Below are positions 19,323 to 30,125 of a stretch of 64,000 nucleotides of DNA, one piece after another. This DNA comes from Demequina gelatinilytica (GTDB lineage Bacteria; Actinomycetota; Actinomycetes; Actinomycetales; Demequinaceae). The stretch covers positions 1 through 64,000 of the forward strand of contig NZ_BBLV01000014.1 in the NCBI RefSeq assembly GCF_000971115.1, given 5' to 3'. Within the stretch, counting starts at the first letter, position 1; every line of letters begins with the position of its first letter. A program made the translations under genes and the position numbers. The notes beneath the pieces were generated by a model. It saw only the letters and a program-made list of their open reading frames with translations. It made no database searches and was not told the DNA's origin.

Positions 19323-19606
19323 GATGCGTGCATCAGCTCGTAGCGCGGGTTGTACAGGCGCGGCACGGACTCGGTCGCGCACACGCGGCCCTCGACGGCG
19401 AGCTCGACGCCGGGCGCGATGCCCGGCACGTCCCTGCGCCCCATGAAGACGGCGTCGATGCGCCCGGTGCGGTCCTCGAGCCTCACGGTGAAGGCCGGGG
19501 GCGCGTCGCTCGGCTCGACCTGGATGGCCACCACACGGCCCTCCACGCGGGCGACCCCGCGCGGCTCGACGTCGGCGATCGCGCAGGTGCCGCCGGCGGA
19601 GGTCAC
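19319..19606 (-). CDS. OB-fold nucleic-acid-binding domain protein
   Basis: 95 residues, a single OB fold: VARVEGRVVAIQVEP, then FTVRLEDRTGRIDAVFMGRRDVPGI and a closing strand ELAVEGRVCA. This is the usual neighbour of DUF3159 in actinobacteria (Rv2694c-like). Likely binds nucleic acid; partner unknown. Overlaps dut by four bases at the start and DUF3159 by four at the end, so translation is coupled. Confidence 0.85.
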   Translation of the reverse strand: MTSAGGTCAIADVEPRGVARVEGRVVAIQVEPSDAPPAFTVRLEDRTGRIDAVFMGRRDVPGIAPGVELAVEGRVCATESVPRLYNPRYELMHAS

Positions 19607-20064
19607 GCCGGTGCCTCCGCGGTCGCGACGCCGGTCGAGCCGAAGCCGCCCTCGCCGCGATGCGACCCGGGCAGGTCCTCCACGGCCACGAACTCGGCGA
19701 GCTCGACCCGCTGGATCACCAGCTGGGCGATGCGGTCGCCGCGGGCCAGCGTGACAGGCTCGTGGGCGTCGGTGTTGAGCAGGGTCACCGCGATCTCGCC
19801 GCGATAGCCCGCGTCCACGGTGCCCGGCGCGTTGACCACGGTCACACCGTGGCGCGCCGCGAGCCCCGAGCGCGGGTGGACGAAGGCCGCGTAGCCGGCC
19901 GGGAGCGCGATGCGCAGCCCGGTCGGCACGGTGGCCCGCTCACCGGGAGCGAGCTGCACGTCGATGCGCGTGGTGATGTCCGCTCCCGCGTCACCCGGAT
20001 GCGAGTATCGCGGCAGCGGCACGTCCGGCTCGGTCGTGCTGACGAGGATCTCGAGGTCGGCCAT
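19603..20064 (-). CDS. dut: dUTP diphosphatase
   Basis: 153 residues, trimeric-type dUTPase with all five motifs: GDAGADI, PRSGLAARHGV, NAPGTVDAGYRGEI, RGDRIAQLVI and the C-terminal RGEGGFGSTG arm. Converts dUTP to dUMP, keeping uracil out of DNA. Starts four bases after the DUF4193 stop. In mycobacteria a DUF3710 gene sits between dut and the OB-fold gene; here it is absent and the two overlap. Confidence 0.97.
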   Translation of the reverse strand: MADLEILVSTTEPDVPLPRYSHPGDAGADITTRIDVQLAPGERATVPTGLRIALPAGYAAFVHPRSGLAARHGVTVVNAPGTVDAGYRGEIAVTLLNTDAHEPVTLARGDRIAQLVIQRVELAEFVAVEDLPGSHRGEGGFGSTGVATAEAPA

Positions 20065-20067
20065 GCG

Positions 20068-20367
20068 TCAGGCCGCGCACTCCGAGCAGATCGGCTGATC
20101 GTTCTTGAAGGTCGCGAGCTGGCTGCGGTGGTGCACCAGGAAGCACGACATGCACGTGAACTCGTCCTGCTGCGCCGGAAGCACGCGGACCGAGAGCTCC
20201 TCGCCGGAGAGGTCGGCGCCCGGGAGCTCGAAGCCCTCTGCGGCCTCGGTCTCGTCCTCATCGACCACGCCGGAGGTCTTGTCCGCCCGACGGGCCTTGA
20301 GCTCCTCGATGGAGTCGGCCGAGATCTCGTCGTCGGTCTTGCGCGGCGCGTCGTAATCGGTTGCCAT
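20068..20367 (-). CDS. DUF4193 domain protein
   Basis: 99 residues, acidic N-terminal half (MATDYDAPRKTDDE, IEELKARRA) and a C-terminal CMSCFLVHHRSQL ... PICSEC that could hold a metal ion with its four Cys and two His. Matches DUF4193, restricted to actinobacteria, function unknown. A GGAAGGGAC ribosome site precedes the ATG. First gene of the operon with dut, separated from it by three bases. Confidence 0.9.
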   Translation of the reverse strand: MATDYDAPRKTDDEISADSIEELKARRADKTSGVVDEDETEAAEGFELPGADLSGEELSVRVLPAQQDEFTCMSCFLVHHRSQLATFKNDQPICSECAA

Positions 20368-20493
20368 ACGGCTGAAGTCCCTTCCACGTATCCTGTGGCT
20401 GTCTAATGCCCGGCGAGGACCTTTTGTTCCCGCGCGGCTGACGCATTCTGCACCATCCCGGGGAAGATTGCGACCTGTAGCGCGTGCGACGCC

Positions 20494-21300
20494 TCAGAAC
20501 GGCTGGATGCCCGCCGCGACGAGCGCGTCCCGCAGCTCCTCCCAGGCCCCGGGCATCGCCGCGATCACCAGCGACTCGTCGGGCGGTCCACCGTCGACGG
20601 ACGCCACACGGACACCTGCCTCCGACGCGATGAGCGCGGCGGCGGCGAAGTCCCACGGGTGCAGACCCTGCTCGTAGTACGCGTCCACCAGCCCCGCCGC
20701 GACGTTGCACAGGTCGACCGACGCGGAGCCGAGGCGCCGGATGTCCCTCACCTGGGGCAGCAGCCGCGCGACGAGCGCGCCCTGCTTCGCGCGACGTTCC
20801 GCGGTGTACTGGAAGCCGGTCGCGACGAGCGTGCGCTCGAGCGGCGGGGCGCCGTCGCGGTGCAGGCGCTCGCCGTCGCGCCAGGCCCCGAGGCCCCGGG
20901 CGGCGGCCCACAGCACGCCCGACCCGTCCCTCACCGCGCCCGCCTCGACCGTCCAGCGGCGCGGATCGGGATCCCCGCTGACCGCCGCGACGGACACCGA
21001 GTAGTGCGGGATCCCGTAGAGGTAGTTGACGGTGCCGTCGATGGGATCGAGGACCCATGTGATGCCGGAGGTGCCCACCACGTCCTCGCCCTCCTCCCCC
21101 AGGATCCCGTCGTCCGGGCGGAGCTCCGCGAGCCGCTCGCGCAGCAGGCGCTCCGCGGCGAGATCCATCTGGGTGACGATGTCGACATCGGAGGACTTGG
21201 TGTCGGCCACATGCGCGGAGCCGCGCCCCGTGACGATGAGCTCACCCACCTCCTCCGCGAGGGCCGAGGCGACGTCGAGCAGCGCGGAGGGAGCAGTCAT
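20494..21300 (-). CDS. suhB: Inositol monophosphatase family phosphatase
   Basis: 268 residues. Metal-binding motifs of the family: ILGEEGEDV, WVLDPIDGTVNYLYG and, near the C-terminus, LHPWDFAAAALIASEAGV. It hydrolyses inositol 1-phosphate or a related sugar phosphate (histidinol phosphate is the other common substrate). The start ATG 21300 fits the family N-terminus; frames reaching upstream have no homology. Its position between DUF4193 and sepH matches suhB (Rv2701c) of M. tuberculosis. A 126-bp gap precedes DUF4193. Confidence 0.87.
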   Translation of the reverse strand: MTAPSALLDVASALAEEVGELIVTGRGSAHVADTKSSDVDIVTQMDLAAERLLRERLAELRPDDGILGEEGEDVVGTSGITWVLDPIDGTVNYLYGIPHYSVSVAAVSGDPDPRRWTVEAGAVRDGSGVLWAAARGLGAWRDGERLHRDGAPPLERTLVATGFQYTAERRAKQGALVARLLPQVRDIRRLGSASVDLCNVAAGLVDAYYEQGLHPWDFAAAALIASEAGVRVASVDGGPPDESLVIAAMPGAWEELRDALVAAGIQPF

Positions 21301-21399
21301 GCGCCCATCGTAGGAGGAGGCGCCGAGCGCGATACCGGCAATCGACCCGAACCGGGGTGTCGTGCCGGCACGGGCGCGAGCCCGTGGCACCCTGATGCC

Positions 21400-22455
21400 A
21401 TGACGCGCCTCTCGCTCGTGGGCCCCTCCGAGGATGGCCTCCACCTCGTGGTGGAGACCGAGTCCGGCGACCGCTTCGAGCTTCCCCTCTCCGACGAGCT
21501 GCGCCACGCCGTGCGCTACACGCGGCCGGCGAGCACCGTGGCATCGGCCCCTGCGGACGATGCCGACGGCCCGACCATGACGCCACGCGAGATCCAGCAG
21601 CGCATCCGCGCAGGTCTCAGTGCGGCCGAGCTCGCGGAGCTCACGGGCGCCTCGCTGTCCTCGATCGAGAAGTACGAGGGTCCGGTGGTCGCCGAGCGTC
21701 AGTACATCGCGGACCTCGCACGCGAGACGCGCATCGGTCGCGACCCGAGCGCTCCCCAGCTGGGCGACCTGGTCACGGACCGCCTCGCGGCACGTGGTGT
21801 GGATCCGGAGTCGGTGACGTGGGACGCCTGGCGTGAGATCGACGAGCCGTGGCGAGTCGCGGCCGACTACCGCGTGTCGGGTCGCGGCGTGCGCGCGCTG
21901 TGGACCTTCGACCACTCGGCCCGCACGCTCACCGCCGAGGACGAGGAGGCGCGCTGGCTCTCCGAGACCGAGCTCCTCGACGTGCCGATCCCCCGGCGCC
22001 ACCTCAGCGCGGTGCGGGACGCCGAGGCCGACGCGGCCCGCCCGCTCCAGGCCACGCGCCCCCCGGCGCCCACCGAGCCGGTGCCGCTCGTCGAGGACCT
22101 CGAGGCCGCCGAGGCGGAGGTCCCCGAGCCCGTGCGCGCTCCCGAGCCGACGCAGACCGAGCTGCTGCTCAACGACCTCGACCTGCGCCGGGGAACGCGC
22201 GAGGCCATCGCGGAGCCCGAGGAGGACGACGAGGAGGACGATGCGTTCGAGGGCTTCGGTCCCGCGCAGCGCGCCCGTCAGGCCGACACCGGGTTCGCTC
22301 ACCCCGCCACGCGCAAGAACGCGCCGGAGCCCTCTCCCGCGCCGGCCCCGGCGAAGCCCGAGGAGCCTGCGGACCGGCGGTCGTCGAAGCGCGGCCGCGC
22401 TTCCGTGCCCAGCTGGGACGAGATCGTCTTCGGCGCCAAGAACGACCAGGGCTGA
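21400..22455 (+). CDS. sepH: Septation protein SepH
   Basis: 351 residues. The N-terminal DUF3071 domain contains a helix-turn-helix (TPREIQQRIRAGLSAAELAELT, in part, around 68-90) and is followed by a long disordered acidic/Pro-Ala tail ending in the conserved VPSWDEIVFG. Streptomyces and mycobacterial SepH bind and bundle FtsZ; the same role is likely. No ribosome site; CACCCT (21388-21393) stands six bases before ATG, so the transcript is probably leaderless. Divergent from the inositol-phosphatase gene and followed by a large palindrome. Confidence 0.92.
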   Translation: MTRLSLVGPSEDGLHLVVETESGDRFELPLSDELRHAVRYTRPASTVASAPADDADGPTMTPREIQQRIRAGLSAAELAELTGASLSSIEKYEGPVVAERQYIADLARETRIGRDPSAPQLGDLVTDRLAARGVDPESVTWDAWREIDEPWRVAADYRVSGRGVRALWTFDHSARTLTAEDEEARWLSETELLDVPIPRRHLSAVRDAEADAARPLQATRPPAPTEPVPLVEDLEAAEAEVPEPVRAPEPTQTELLLNDLDLRRGTREAIAEPEEDDEEDDAFEGFGPAQRARQADTGFAHPATRKNAPEPSPAPAPAKPEEPADRRSSKRGRASVPSWDEIVFGAKNDQG

Positions 22456-22482
22456 GCGACCCTCCCCTGCCGCCCGCACCGT

Positions 22483-22709
22483 CCCCACCCCATCTCGAAA
22501 GTGGTAGGTGAGAGTCGGTTCTGCGACGTTTCGCCCTCACAGTGGTGGATGGTTGCCGGTCCGGGCGGTGCGCACGCCGTTGAGCCGCCCGTCACGCCGT
22601 CACCGGTGGGCTCAGCGTCGGCAAGGAACCGCGACCACAGGCCACCACTGTGAAGCCGCGACCTTGCGAAACCGACCACCACGTACCACTTTCGAGATGG
22701 GGGTGGGGG
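22483..22709. repeat. 227-bp imperfect palindromic element, copy 1
   Basis: A 19-bp perfect terminal inverted repeat (22488-22506 with 22684-22702: CCCCATCTCGAAAGTGGTA and complement). Symmetric inner pairs follow: GTCGGTT (22514-22520 with 22670-22676) and TCACAGTGGTGG (22537-22548 with 22642-22653). Gaps between paired blocks are identical on both sides (7 and 16 bases), so it would fold as one long hairpin; the centre (about 22549-22641) holds smaller inverted repeats. It sits between convergent sepH and the phosphodiesterase gene. Related to the element at 61316-61500. No credible coding frame. Confidence 0.75.
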
Positions 22710-22740
22710 CTCGGGTGCGGTGGGATGGGGGTGGCCTGGC

Positions 22741-23913
22741 TCAGCCGTCGTACGCGACCAGCAGCGGGATCTCGAGCTCCTCGAGCGTGAGCGAGCCGTG
22801 CACGCCCACGAGCGCGACCGCCTCGGGCGTCTGCGTGCGCGAGTCGACCACCGTGGCGCGGCCGGCCATCGCGACGACCACGTCGCCGATCCGGTCCTCG
22901 ACGTGCTCCGCCACCACCGGCCCGAACAGGCCCAGCGCGACGGCCTCGGATCGCAGCAGCACCGCGGCGTCCGCCCCGAGCACGCCGCGCCACCGCTCCG
23001 CGACCGCGGGGGCGAGCGACGCATGGTCCGTGTGGAGGTGCAGCATGCGCGGCTCCCCTGCCACCAGGCGGACATCGCTCCCGAGCGCGGGCAGCGCGGC
23101 GATGTCCCATCGCGGTGCGCCCGTGACATCGACCATCCCGTGGTCGGCGGTCACCACGACGGCGGCGTGCCGCGGGAGCCGCGCGCGCAGACGCCGCAGC
23201 TCCTGGTCCACGTCCTCGAGCGCGGCGGTCCAGGCCTCGGACTGCCAGCCGTGCTTGTGGCCCATGCGGTCGATGTCGCCCCAGTAGAGGTAGGTGAGGC
23301 CCGGCGTCCGGGCACGCCTGATCGCCTCGTCGACGCGCTCGGCCAGGCGCGCGCGGCCCACGAACTCGCCGCCGGCGAGAGCGGCACGCGTGAGGCCCGA
23401 GCCGGCGAACTTGGCCTTGCCCAGCGTCGACACCGCGAGGCCTCCCTCGTGGGCCGTCCGCAGCAGGGAGGGCTCGCGCTGCCAGTGCTCGGGGGCGTCC
23501 GCCCCTTCCCAGGAGACGAGGTTCGCGGCCGCGCCGGTGCGCGGGTTGTGCGCCGTGTACCCCGTCATGCCTGTCGCGCCCGACGCGCGGCCCGTGCCGA
23601 ACAGCGCGAGCGAGGTCGCCGTGGTGGTCGGGAAGCCTGCGGTGATGACGGCGGACTCGGTGGTCCGCAGGAACGGCGCGTGCCCCTTGCGCGCGTCGAG
23701 CTGACGGTGGCCGAGCCCGTCGATGAGCACCACCACCACGTGCTCGGCACGCGGGATGCCCAGGCGGACGCGGTCGGCCTCGGCGTCGCGGGCCGCGACC
23801 GCATCGGCTGCGCCGACCGCCGCGAGGGCGCCCGGCAGGACCGCACCGAGCTCGAGGCCTCCGTAGTCGGGGACGGACAGCCCCGCGGCGGCCAGCCGTT
23901 CCCCCGGAGTCAC
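22741..23913 (-). CDS. Alkaline-phosphatase-superfamily nucleotide pyrophosphatase/phosphodiesterase
   Basis: 390 residues. HVVVVLIDGLGHRQL gives the first metal Asp. TTTATSLALFGTG has the nucleophile Thr (FPTTTATS is the family pattern). YWGDIDRMGHKHG and VVVTADHGMVDV supply further metal Asp/His residues. No signal peptide, so cytoplasmic; the substrate is unknown. The GTG start overlaps the DUF5998 stop by four bases, giving a two-gene operon that ends at the palindromic element. Confidence 0.87.
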   Translation of the reverse strand: MTPGERLAAAGLSVPDYGGLELGAVLPGALAAVGAADAVAARDAEADRVRLGIPRAEHVVVVLIDGLGHRQLDARKGHAPFLRTTESAVITAGFPTTTATSLALFGTGRASGATGMTGYTAHNPRTGAAANLVSWEGADAPEHWQREPSLLRTAHEGGLAVSTLGKAKFAGSGLTRAALAGGEFVGRARLAERVDEAIRRARTPGLTYLYWGDIDRMGHKHGWQSEAWTAALEDVDQELRRLRARLPRHAAVVVTADHGMVDVTGAPRWDIAALPALGSDVRLVAGEPRMLHLHTDHASLAPAVAERWRGVLGADAAVLLRSEAVALGLFGPVVAEHVEDRIGDVVVAMAGRATVVDSRTQTPEAVALVGVHGSLTLEELEIPLLVAYDG

Positions 23914-24476
23914 CCCCGGGCCCCGATCGCCCCCTGCAGGACGGACGAGAAGTCCTGGAGCGCACGGATCGAGGCCTCGCCGTCGGCGATGAGGCTCACG
24001 CGCACCAGGATGTCGTCCGACGTGAGCGTGCCGGTGTAGCCGTGGTCCGCCTCGCAGCTCTGGTCCCCGCAGGTCGCGGGCTCGAGGTCGAGGCGCGAGT
24101 GGACGGAGCCGCCGACCGCGAGCACGAGCTCGCTCGGGAGGTCGCCGTCCTTGAAGTGCTCGGGCTCGTGCACCACGTGGGTCATCGCGGTGTTGCGGAT
24201 CGCGCTCAGCGCGGTGGCCTCGACCGTGGCAGACGCCTCGTGCCCGCCCTCCGCGCCGTGACCTGCGCCGTCGTCCATGTGCACACGCAGCAGCCGGGTC
24301 CCGGTGATCACCAGCACGGTCATGTGGCGGCGGACCTCGCGGTCGTCGAACGTGGTCTCCGCGTGGACGAAGTGCCCCAGCACCTTCTCGGCGCCGATCG
24401 CGGAACGGAGGACGGAGGTCGCCAGCGCCGGGTAGTAGCCCGCGATGCGTACGGCCTGGTCGAGGGTCTGTGACAT
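23910..24476 (-). CDS. DUF5998 family protein
   Basis: 188 residues, cytosolic. YYPALATSVLRSAIGAE, HFVHAETTFD and LVITGTRLLRVHMDD fit DUF5998, an actinobacterial family with no known role. ATG 24476 is chosen since GACAAT (24484-24489) is a -10 seven bases upstream, so it is probably leaderless; a longer frame has no homology. Usually the upstream partner of the phosphodiesterase gene, as here. Divergent from parC. Confidence 0.82.
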   Translation of the reverse strand: MSQTLDQAVRIAGYYPALATSVLRSAIGAEKVLGHFVHAETTFDDREVRRHMTVLVITGTRLLRVHMDDGAGHGAEGGHEASATVEATALSAIRNTAMTHVVHEPEHFKDGDLPSELVLAVGGSVHSRLDLEPATCGDQSCEADHGYTGTLTSDDILVRVSLIADGEASIRALQDFSSVLQGAIGARG

Positions 24477-24624
24477 GGCCGCTATTGTCTCACCTTCGGG
24501 GGCGGCCGGCCGCGATCCATACGGACGATGCGCGGGTCCGCCCCGCGAGCCTGTGCGCGCGTGTCCGACGGACGCGAGACAATACGGGCTGGCCCTGACC
24601 GACCGAGCAGATCCGAGGTGACTG

Positions 24625-27068
<2,444 letters not shown>

Positions 27069-27072
<4 letters not shown>

Positions 27073-27482
27073 CGCTCTCCTACCGGACCGATGCGCCCGT
27101 CACCGCGGCGCAGTACCTGGACGCGCTCGACCGCTCGACCCTGGGCGAACGCAGGCCCACTGACGATCCCGCCGTGTTCGAGCGCGCCCTTGCGGCCTCG
27201 AACCTGCTGGTGACCGCGTGGGACGGGGCGCTGCTGGTGGGCTTCGCCCGCGCGCTGACCGATTTCGAGCTCATGTGCTACCTCCAGGACCTCGGGGTCG
27301 ATGCCGCCTACCAGCGCCGCGGCATCGGGCTCGAGCTTCAGCGCCTCATGCGCGCACAGCTCGGGCCGCACTGCAAGGTCCGCCTGTCCGCCGCACCCGA
27401 CGCGGCGGGCTACTACCCCGCCCTCGGCTACCGTCGCCACGACCGCTCGTGGGAGCTCCTGCCCGGAGATCCGCTCGGCTGA
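27069..27482 (+). CDS. GNAT acetyltransferase
   Basis: 137 residues, a compact GNAT: acetyl-CoA loop [12 protein letters not shown] after strand [12 protein letters not shown], and the closing [14 protein letters not shown]. Substrate unknown. Its GTG overlaps the parC stop by four bases, so it is translated with parC. Similar enzymes often follow topoisomerase genes with no proven link. Confidence 0.85.
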
Positions 27483-27500
27483 CCTCGGACCCGACGTCCG

Positions 27501-28331
27501 TCAGGCGAGCGGCGCGTCGGAGGAGCCTGCGCTCGACCGCAGCCGCACGGTGTCGCCCACGAGCAGCACGTCGCCGCGGAAGAAGCGCAGCAGCCACAGG
27601 ACCGCATCGACGTTCGCATCGTGCTGGAGGCGCGCGGGCGCGCCCGGTTCGGCCCGCGACGAACGACGACCGATCACATCGAGCACCGAGTGGACCGCGA
27701 GCGTGTACTGGCCGCGCAGCACGGTCTCGAGCGGGTTCGCGACCTTGCGGTAGCGGACCTTGACGCCCCGCCGCCCGGCCTCGACGTCCGCGAGGTGGCC
27801 CACCTCGGCGGTGCGCCGCACGTAGAGGCCCTTCTTGGGCAGGATCCGTGCGACGTCCACGCCACGACGCATCGCGATCTCCGCGGCGAAGGCCAGCCCG
27901 TAGCCCGAGGCCTCCCCCGTGTTGGAGAAGACGGCGACGTCGCCCGGGACCTCGTGATCGCGCAGCACCAGCACCGCCACCGTCGGGAAGCCGGCGTCGG
28001 CGGCATCGATCGCGCCGTTGACCGCGAGGTGCAGGAACCTGCGGCGACGCGGGGGCGGCGGGACCGCGAGCAGCACACAGCCCAGCTCGGCGGCGCGGGA
28101 CACGGCCTCGCGGACGTCTCCCCGGACCAGCCCGCCGTCGACCACCTCGAGGTCCGGGGCGATGTCGTGGAAACGCTCGGTGGCGTCGAAGAGCGCATCG
28201 GTGGACAGGAGCACCAGCCGGGACGCCGCGGCCGCAAGCCTGACCGCCGCGCGCGGGCTCAGCCGATGCGCGTCCAGCACCGCGATGCTGCGGGTGGTCT
28301 CGAGGACCTCCGCGCCGTCCTGCTCACCCAC
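27501..28331 (-). CDS. Hypothetical alpha/beta protein, ThrE-linked
   Basis: 276 residues, no signal peptide or membrane helix. Parallel strand patterns RLVLLSTDALFD, GCVLLAVPPPP, TVAVLVLRDHEVP and VAVFSNTGEASGYGLAFAAE suggest a Rossmann-like or universal-stress-like fold, then a conserved-looking ILPKKGLYVRR and KVRYRKVANPLETVLRGQYT. The tail (residues 245-275) resembles a small beta domain. I do not recognise the family. The start overlaps the ThrE-type gene by 8 bp, so the two are coupled. Confidence 0.65.
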   Translation of the reverse strand: MGEQDGAEVLETTRSIAVLDAHRLSPRAAVRLAAAASRLVLLSTDALFDATERFHDIAPDLEVVDGGLVRGDVREAVSRAAELGCVLLAVPPPPRRRRFLHLAVNGAIDAADAGFPTVAVLVLRDHEVPGDVAVFSNTGEASGYGLAFAAEIAMRRGVDVARILPKKGLYVRRTAEVGHLADVEAGRRGVKVRYRKVANPLETVLRGQYTLAVHSVLDVIGRRSSRAEPGAPARLQHDANVDAVLWLLRFFRGDVLLVGDTVRLRSSAGSSDAPLA

Positions 28332-29610
28332 GGTCGAACGCCCACTGGCGATCGGTGAAGAGCTTCGCGATCACGAGCCCGACCATGATCGACAGCACCA
28401 CCAGCACCACCTGGAGGATCGCACCGATGGTCGCCGTGTAGTCGCCCTCGTTGAGGCTCACCACGGACTGGAATGCGAGCACCCCGGGGATCATCACGAG
28501 CACGGCGGGCACCTGCAGCGTGATGATCGGCGACGGGGTCCGCGGCGCCGCAAGCGCGACCAGCACGCCGACCAGCACGCACGCGAGCACGGTCGCCATC
28601 TGGATCATCACCCCGTGGTCCGCCATGTACAGACGCGCGGTGTTGGACACCATGCCGATGAGCGCCGCGGAGACCGCCATGCGCACGGGCGAGTTGAACA
28701 TGAAAGCGAAGCCCAGCACACCGACGAAGCTCGCGGCCGCCATCATCGCGTAGTGCGGGACCGCGTCCAAGGGGATGGGCGCGCGCGTGCTCGCGTCGAG
28801 CGCGCCGATGAGCGTGATGCCCCACACCGACAACGCCGCGCCCACGATCATCATGGTCGCGAACACCAGCCGGGATATGCCGGCGGAGAAGTCGAGCTTC
28901 GCCATGTCCAGCGCGGCCGTGATGAGCGGGAAGCCGGGCAGCAGGAACAGGGTGCAGGCGATGTACCCCGACGCATGGACATCCACGCCGAGCCCGAACG
29001 CGCCGTAGAGCGCGACCGAGGCGAGGTACAGGCCGCATGCGAGCGCAGCGGCGACCAGGGTGGTGCCGAACGGGTTGAAGCCGCGATGCGCGAGGGCGCG
29101 CCGCAGGAACTGGCCTGCCGTGGCGGCGACGAGCACCGCGATGACCTCGAGCGGGCGCGCGTTGTTGAGGACGCCGAACGCCGCGCACGCCGCACCCGCG
29201 GAGAGCGCGTTGGCGACCGCCGGGTAGAGCGCGGGCCGCGCCTCGATCCGGTCGAGCTCGGCGTGGACCTCCTCGACCGTGATGTGCTCCGGAAGACCCG
29301 AGCGGAAGTCGTCGAGCAGCTTGATCCGCTCGGCGTTGACGCCGAACTTGCGCACCTCGGTGACCTCGGTACGGAAGATCGCCCCTCGGTGCGTGGTCGC
29401 CGTGATCTCCGTGAGCGTGACCGCCGCCGTATGGCGGTCGACGCCGAGCGCATGCGCGACGGCCCCCATCGCCTCCTTGACGCGATAGCTCGCGGTCCCG
29501 GCCGCGAGCATCATGCGGCCCATCCGAAGGATCGCGCCGGATTGCCCGATCAGCCCGACGGGCTCGAGCGAATGCTCGGGATCCCGGTGCTCGGCGGCTG
29601 GATCTGCCAT
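28324..29610 (-). CDS. Threonine/serine exporter family (ThrE/DUF1212)
   Basis: 428 residues. The N-terminal domain has the family signature LAAGTASYRVKEAM and VTLTEITATTHRG (residues 35-75). About ten transmembrane helices follow, including the ThrE-2-like C-terminal half (VAVSAALIGMVSN, IITLQVPAVLVMIPGV). Exports Thr/Ser or a related small solute across the inner membrane. Fused single-chain form typical of actinobacteria. It precedes and overlaps the unknown gene at 27501. Confidence 0.88.
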   Translation of the reverse strand: MADPAAEHRDPEHSLEPVGLIGQSGAILRMGRMMLAAGTASYRVKEAMGAVAHALGVDRHTAAVTLTEITATTHRGAIFRTEVTEVRKFGVNAERIKLLDDFRSGLPEHITVEEVHAELDRIEARPALYPAVANALSAGAACAAFGVLNNARPLEVIAVLVAATAGQFLRRALAHRGFNPFGTTLVAAALACGLYLASVALYGAFGLGVDVHASGYIACTLFLLPGFPLITAALDMAKLDFSAGISRLVFATMMIVGAALSVWGITLIGALDASTRAPIPLDAVPHYAMMAAASFVGVLGFAFMFNSPVRMAVSAALIGMVSNTARLYMADHGVMIQMATVLACVLVGVLVALAAPRTPSPIITLQVPAVLVMIPGVLAFQSVVSLNEGDYTATIGAILQVVLVVLSIMVGLVIAKLFTDRQWAFDRG

Positions 29611-29675
29611 GTCACCCCTCGTATCGATGCGGCCGCAGGGCCGTGTGGTTCTCCGGGGACTTCATTGTGGCAGTT

Positions 29676-30125
29676 TCAGCGGGGCACGCCCACGCGCTTG
29701 TGCCAGTCGCGGATGCGCCACAGACGCGTGCGCAGCAGCACCGCCTCCGCCCGCGAGACTCCGACGATCGCGGCCGCCGCGCCGAGCGCGACGCCGACGA
29801 TCCCACCGGCGGGGACCTCCGCGACCACGGCGATCACGAGCGCGGCGGTCGCGCCCATGCCCGCCAGGGCCGTGAGCGGGCGGCCCGAGGAGGCACGCTC
29901 CCGGACCCAGAGCTCGTCGAGCAGGTCGAGCTCGCGCTCGGCCTCCATGAGCTCCTCCTCGAGCAGCGCGCAGCGTCGCGGGACACCCAGCAGCGACGCA
30001 TCGCGGAACACACGATGCCTGCCCGCGGGGTTGACCCGCGGCGTGAGGTGGTAGCCGTAGGGATGCACGGGGCACGCAGGTGCTCCCTCATGCGCCTCGG
30101 GGGCGCGCTGCGGCAGGCCGCTCAT
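29676..30125 (-). CDS. Small membrane protein coupled to parE
   Basis: 149 residues. Two hydrophobic segments (PLTALAGMGATAALVIAVVAEV in part, then GGIVGVALGAAAAIVGVSRA) follow an acidic coiled-coil-like ALLEEELMEAERELDLLDELWV. The N-terminus is soluble with HPYGYHLTPRVNPAG. The start overlaps the parE stop in ATGA. I do not recognise the family. Confidence 0.7.
   Translation of the reverse strand: MSGLPQRAPEAHEGAPACPVHPYGYHLTPRVNPAGRHRVFRDASLLGVPRRCALLEEELMEAERELDLLDELWVRERASSGRPLTALAGMGATAALVIAVVAEVPAGGIVGVALGAAAAIVGVSRAEAVLLRTRLWRIRDWHKRVGVPR

Noticed and set aside
22483..22709. Reading the palindromic element as coding on either strand
   Set aside because: Frames differ between copies, lack starts and run into neighbours; the symmetric pairing explains the sequence better.
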